Assembly (NCBI GenBank): GCA_937873695.1
Contig: CALMYL010000007.1
Span: 1 to 64,000, forward strand
DNA length: 64,000 bases
Direction: 5' to 3'
Source: an uncultured Ignavibacteria bacterium
GTDB lineage: Bacteria; Bacteroidota; Ignavibacteria; Tepidaquicellales; OLB5
How positions within the stretch are numbered: the stretch's first letter is position 1; each line of letters opens with the position of its first letter. A program made the translations under genes and the position numbers. Below the pieces are notes generated by a model. The model was not told the DNA's origin, did not search any database, and was given only the letters and a program-made list of their open reading frames with translations. Below are positions 60,907 through 64,000 of this stretch, in pieces.

Positions 60907-61689
60907 TTATTTAATTAAAATCATTTTCATTGTCTTTGTAAAACTTATACCATCACCCCGGGCATTGATACTGTAAAAATATACACCTGAAGCAATGTTT
61001 GATCCGTCAAACACTACGGTATAATAATCCGCCGCTCGGATCTCATCAAGCAATGTGATAACTTCCCTTCCTGTGATATCGTATACTTTAATTGTAACCC
61101 TGCCGTTTACGGGTATTTGAAAGTTTATTTTGGATCTTGGGTTTGAAGGATTCGGATAATTCTGGCTGATCTCAAAATCCCCCGGCGGGGTAATTGCAAG
61201 CTCTGTACCCAGCGGGAAATATTCATAGTTACCGTTATAATCCAACTGCTTTAGCCTGTATAAATATTTACCGGTTTTCAGTTTTTCATCTTTGAACAGA
61301 TATCCGTTTGATACATTTGAAGTACCGTGACCCGGAATGAATGCTATCTTTTTCCATTCAGAAGTTCCCCCTTCGGGGGGATTTAGGGGGGTCGATCTTT
61401 CAATATCAAAACCGCTGTTATTCATCTCCCACTCGGTTACCCACATCAGGGTCACATCACGCTTGTTCACACTGGAGGTGAATGATGAGAGTCCAACGGG
61501 CAATGCACCTGTACATATTGTGCCGGAGCCTGAGAATGAACCGTTGATGATTATTGCATCCGCGCAAATATCTGCGCCTGAGCCAACATCAATTATCGAA
61601 CCCGGGTTGTACAATATCTCGCTTTGGGCAAAAAGCATATTGCCGGCAAGCAAACTGATGACTGATAGTATAAATAATTTTGTTTTCAT
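60907..61689 (-). CDS. Secreted T9SS protein with in-frame repeat insertion
   Basis: A 260-residue protein. A signal peptide (1-21) is followed by a short glycine-rich region and a fibronectin-like domain (LSSFTSSVNKRDVTLMWVTEWEMNNSGFDIERS...). A T9SS type A sorting domain follows from about residue 172 (SQNYPNPSNPRSKINFQI to MKMILIK). Residues 100-110 (TPLNPPEGGTS) are the translation of a dispersed GC-rich hairpin element lying in frame within the domain. The canonical NPFNP is NPSNP here. Confidence 0.87.
   Translation of the reverse strand: MKTKLFILSVISLLAGNMLFAQSEILYNPGSIIDVGSGADICADAIIINGSFSGSGTICTGALPVGLSSFTSSVNKRDVTLMWVTEWEMNNSGFDIERSTPLNPPEGGTSEWKKIAFIPGHGTSNVSNGYLFKDEKLKTGKYLYRLKQLDYNGNYEYFPLGTELAITPPGDFEISQNYPNPSNPRSKINFQIPVNGRVTIKVYDITGREVITLLDEIRAADYYTVVFDGSNIASGVYFYSINARGDGISFTKTMKMILIK
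61362..61395 (+). repeat. Dispersed hairpin element inside the T9SS gene
   Basis: TCCCCCTTCGGGGGGATTTA followed by GGGGGGTCG. A short CCCCC/GGGGG hairpin is followed by the ATTTAGGGG tail also present at 27339 and 61701. It encodes residues 100-110 of the host protein. Confidence 0.75.
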
Positions 61690-61700
61690 ATAGTTTTATC

Positions 61701-61741
61701 AGACCTCCCCTAAATCCCCTCCTTGTCAAGGAGGGGACTTA
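61701..61741 (-). repeat. Dispersed one-hairpin element, intergenic copy
   Basis: It is nearly identical to 27339-27379: a CCCCTCCTT/AAGGAGGGG hairpin next to ATTTAGGGGAGGTCT. It lies 12 bases upstream of the T9SS gene that carries another copy inside it. Confidence 0.75.
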
Positions 61742-61756
61742 GAAACCAAGACTTGT

Positions 61757-63370
61757 TTATTTTTCGGTCAGTTTAACTTCTTTTATGCTGTAGTTGGTTG
61801 ATTTCATCTTTTCAATTTCACCTGCCAGCACACTTTGCATTTCTTCAAACTTCGCAAGCTTATCTTTCAGCATGTCATTTTCGGATTTTAATTCCTGAAT
61901 TGCTTTAACCATCACCGGAAGTAAATTGCCATAGGTTGCTTCCCATTTATCAGGGTTATCTTTCAGTACAAGGTTAAGCCATTCAGCGCCGGCCGATGTT
62001 TGTGCTGAATCCAGCTCCTGCGCTATGAATCCCGCTGTAGGCTCATCGTTCATTTTGCTGCCATCAGAAAAATTATCATCATACCATTCGCGTTTATCCC
62101 AGTTGAACTGGCGCGGCTGAAGCTTTGTAATGAACTCGAGCCCAAGTGAAAGCTCAGTAATATTTTTTTTATCTCTTGCATCAGAAAGAGAAGTAATGCT
62201 TTGTACATTGCAGCGCAGTGAGCTTACGAATTGGTTACCTAATGTTATCTGGTCATTAGCTGTTGGGCTGGATGGGTTGGCGTCAATACCGATGCATGTT
62301 AAATTGACGCCGGTAGTAATTGTTGAACCTGAATTATGTCCAACGGCGGTATTATAGTTACCTGTATTATTAACCAGTGAATGGTGCCCTACGGCAGTAT
62401 TCTGAAAACCGACGATATTATTATACAAGGCTGAATCACCCACTGCAGTATTATGCCAGCCTGTGGTATTTCTAGCCAAGCATACATTGCCTACTGCTGT
62501 GTTTTCAAACCCTGTAGTATTATTGCTTATTGAAGACAGGCCAATTGCTGTGTTAGAGTAGCCTGTACTGTTGTTCCATAGCGAATTAAAACCTAATGCA
62601 GAGTTATTTGAACCTGTAGTACTATTGTATAAAGATCCATACCCTACTGCTGTGTTATTGCTTCCGGTTGTATTGAATGCCAAAGATGAACCTAATGCTG
62701 TGTTATAAATACCTGTTGAATTAGAGTATAAAGAATAAATCCCAAGGGCTGTGTTATAAGAACCGGTCGTATTAGAGCGTAAAGTATTGGAACCTATAGC
62801 CGTATTATATGAGCCGTTACTGTTGAAGTATAAAGAATGAGACCCAAGGGCTGTGTTATTACTGCCAGCTATATTAAAGTACAGAGAATTAGTACCCAAT
62901 CCAGTGTTATTGCTCCCGGTTGTGTTTTTGTATAAAGAAAAGGTCCCAAGCGCTGTATTATAAGAACCTGTTGTATTCAAGAATAAGGAAAATAACCCTA
63001 ACGCCGTGTTTTGATTGCCGGTTGTATTGAGAGATAAAGTATTTTCTCCCAAAGCTGTGTTTTGAAAGCCAGTCATAGTAAAATTACCGGAATTTACTCC
63101 AATGAAAGTATTCTCTATCCCATAATTGTGTATAAATCTATCAGGTCCCTTAAAAATTACGCCAATTGTGCTGCCGGTTGTGTTTTGCAGATTTAAACTT
63201 GTGTTTAGAGATAAATAACCTGTTGACTGGCTTAGTGTCAGGTAATCCGAGGATTCGCCCTTTATTTTAAAAATGCCGTTTGTGCCAATTGTATTTGTGA
63301 TATTCTGCGAATACAGCAGGTTGAAAAAGAGCAGACTGCCGCACGCAAAAATTATGATTTTAAATTTCAT
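61757..63370 (-). CDS. Surface fibre-like protein: NTALG repeats and S74 chaperone domain
   Basis: A 537-residue protein with a signal peptide (1-22). Sixteen or so repeats of about 23-24 residues follow (consensus NTALGxxSLxxNTTGSx, about 75-370). The C terminus is a Peptidase_S74-type intramolecular chaperone (SLSDARDKKNITELSLGLEFITKLQPRQFNWD, about 395-490) and a coiled coil. By family knowledge, S74 domains help trimeric beta-helical fibres fold and then are cut off. No sorting domain is present. A second, similar gene follows upstream on the same strand. Confidence 0.85.
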   Translation of the reverse strand: MKFKIIIFACGSLLFFNLLYSQNITNTIGTNGIFKIKGESSDYLTLSQSTGYLSLNTSLNLQNTTGSTIGVIFKGPDRFIHNYGIENTFIGVNSGNFTMTGFQNTALGENTLSLNTTGNQNTALGLFSLFLNTTGSYNTALGTFSLYKNTTGSNNTGLGTNSLYFNIAGSNNTALGSHSLYFNSNGSYNTAIGSNTLRSNTTGSYNTALGIYSLYSNSTGIYNTALGSSLAFNTTGSNNTAVGYGSLYNSTTGSNNSALGFNSLWNNSTGYSNTAIGLSSISNNTTGFENTAVGNVCLARNTTGWHNTAVGDSALYNNIVGFQNTAVGHHSLVNNTGNYNTAVGHNSGSTITTGVNLTCIGIDANPSSPTANDQITLGNQFVSSLRCNVQSITSLSDARDKKNITELSLGLEFITKLQPRQFNWDKREWYDDNFSDGSKMNDEPTAGFIAQELDSAQTSAGAEWLNLVLKDNPDKWEATYGNLLPVMVKAIQELKSENDMLKDKLAKFEEMQSVLAGEIEKMKSTNYSIKEVKLTEK

Positions 63371-63380
63371 AAATGTAATA

Positions 63381-64000
63381 TTATTTGTTTTCGGTTAACT
63401 TAACTTCTTTAAGTTTATTCCGCTCTTTCACAGTATTCTCTAACCTGGCCAGGCGTTCTTCTACAGACTTCATGGTTTCAATTTCTGACTTAAGCTTATC
63501 ATTTTCAGCTTTCAGCTCCTGTATAGCTTTTACCATCACCGGAAGTAAATTACCATAAGTTGCTTCCCATTTTTCGGGGTTATCTTTCAGTACAAGGTTA
63601 AGCCACTCTGCGCCGGCGGTACGTTGTGCGGAATCAAGCTCCTGAGCTATGAATCCGGCAGTAGGTTCTTCTTTCATTTTGCTGCCATCTGAAATATTAT
63701 CATCATACCATTCACGTTTATCCCAGTTGAACTGGCGCGGATGAAGCTTTGTAATAAATTCGAGCCCAAGTGAAAGCTCCATGATATTTTTCTTATCCCT
63801 GGCATCTGAAAGCGATGTTATGCTTTGCACATTACAGCGCAATGAACTTACGAATTGGTTACCTAATGTTATCTGGTCATTAGCAGTTGGGCTGGATGGG
63901 TTGGCGTCAATGCCGATAAGTGTGAGGTTAGCCCCCGTTGTAACCGTTGAGCCGGAATTGTAACCGATCGCGGTGTTATAATTGCCCGTATTGTTCTGCA
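63381..64000 (-). CDS. Paralogous S74 fibre-like protein (5' end beyond window)
   Basis: The frame is open to the right edge of the window. The visible 206 residues are NNTGNYNTAIGYNSGSTVTTG, the GIDANPSSPTANDQITLGNQF linker, the S74 chaperone (SLSDARDKKNIMELSLGLEFIT...), a GFIAQELDSAQ motif and a C-terminal coiled coil (ELKAENDKLKSEIETMKS). It is closely similar to the gene at 61757, whose ATG lies 11 bases after this stop. The pair is a tandem duplication. Confidence 0.88.
   Translation of the reverse strand, partial: QNNTGNYNTAIGYNSGSTVTTGANLTLIGIDANPSSPTANDQITLGNQFVSSLRCNVQSITSLSDARDKKNIMELSLGLEFITKLHPRQFNWDKREWYDDNISDGSKMKEEPTAGFIAQELDSAQRTAGAEWLNLVLKDNPEKWEATYGNLLPVMVKAIQELKAENDKLKSEIETMKSVEERLARLENTVKERNKLKEVKLTENK

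Noticed and set aside
61757-63370. Regular 70-72 base repeats, considered as a CRISPR array
   Set aside because: They are coding repeats (NTALG units) in one open frame, with diverged units and no constant spacer/repeat alternation.
61757-64000. Prophage tail region
   Set aside because: Apart from S74 domains there are no capsid, portal, terminase or integrase genes, and the complete gene begins with a signal peptide.
1-64000. tRNA genes and insertion sequences
   Set aside because: None could be supported by eye; a tRNAscan-type search and an IS search would settle this.

Overview
The window looks like the chromosome of a member of the Bacteroidota/Ignavibacteriota side of the FCB group, probably an Ignavibacteria-like organism. 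Five proteins end in the NYPNPFNP-type C-terminal sorting domain of the type IX secretion system (T9SS). Several promoters fit the TTG...TAnnTTTG pattern. Lipoproteins and UbiA/MenA-type quinone synthesis are also present. This placement is inferred from gene content and the partial 16S rRNA; no database was searched.

Layout. 1-363 is the 5' end of a 16S rRNA gene on the minus strand, with a readable promoter upstream. 600-1800 is gene-free and rich in repeats, including a ~128 bp imperfect palindrome. 1810-3722 holds three unrecognised genes. 4130-8322 is an AT-rich McrBC-like type IV restriction pair: an AAA+ protein with an EVE-like reader, and a DUF2357/PD-(D/E)XK nuclease. 8922-11251 is an ECF sigma factor with a large FecR-type anti-sigma factor. 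11526-13589 holds a DUF2892 gene, a Crp/Fnr regulator and a CHAD gene apparently split in two. 13693-15632 has a RelBE-like locus with a broken toxin, a HigBA pair and a Nudix hydrolase. 15940-25775 has a histone-deacetylase-fold enzyme, a cytosolic trypsin-like protease, a TAT-exported phosphoesterase and several secreted proteins. 25917-30769 has rimO, pirin, glutathione peroxidase and an MFS exporter. 33865-39583 is a metal-homeostasis block: DtxR/MntR-like regulator with an overlapping operator, ABC substrate-binding protein, ATPase, a permease fused to a DtxR-like module, and an Nramp transporter. 43785-48957 has a thiolase, pgsA-pgpA-cinA and an MlaF-like ATPase. 49141-53731 has VapBC, MenA and a TPR histidine kinase. 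54072-64000 is mostly secreted or surface proteins, ending in two tandem S74-chaperone, NTALG-repeat proteins.

The most unusual feature is the density and placement of small repeats. Two genes for S23-type four-helix-bundle proteins (36455, 47811) each sit inside AT-rich inverted repeats, and each such unit lies inside an operon. One unit supplies the final codons and stop of cinA. The other supplies the stop of a metal ABC ATPase and abuts the TTG start of its permease. Solo repeats of the same style lie just after the stop codons of other genes. A second family, a GC-rich hairpin element with an AGGGG tail, occurs at eight or more places. Two copies are translated in frame, inside rimO and inside a T9SS cargo gene, and a third lies between the two CHAD halves.

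No CRISPR array, transposase, integrase, reverse transcriptase or tRNA gene was recognised by eye.
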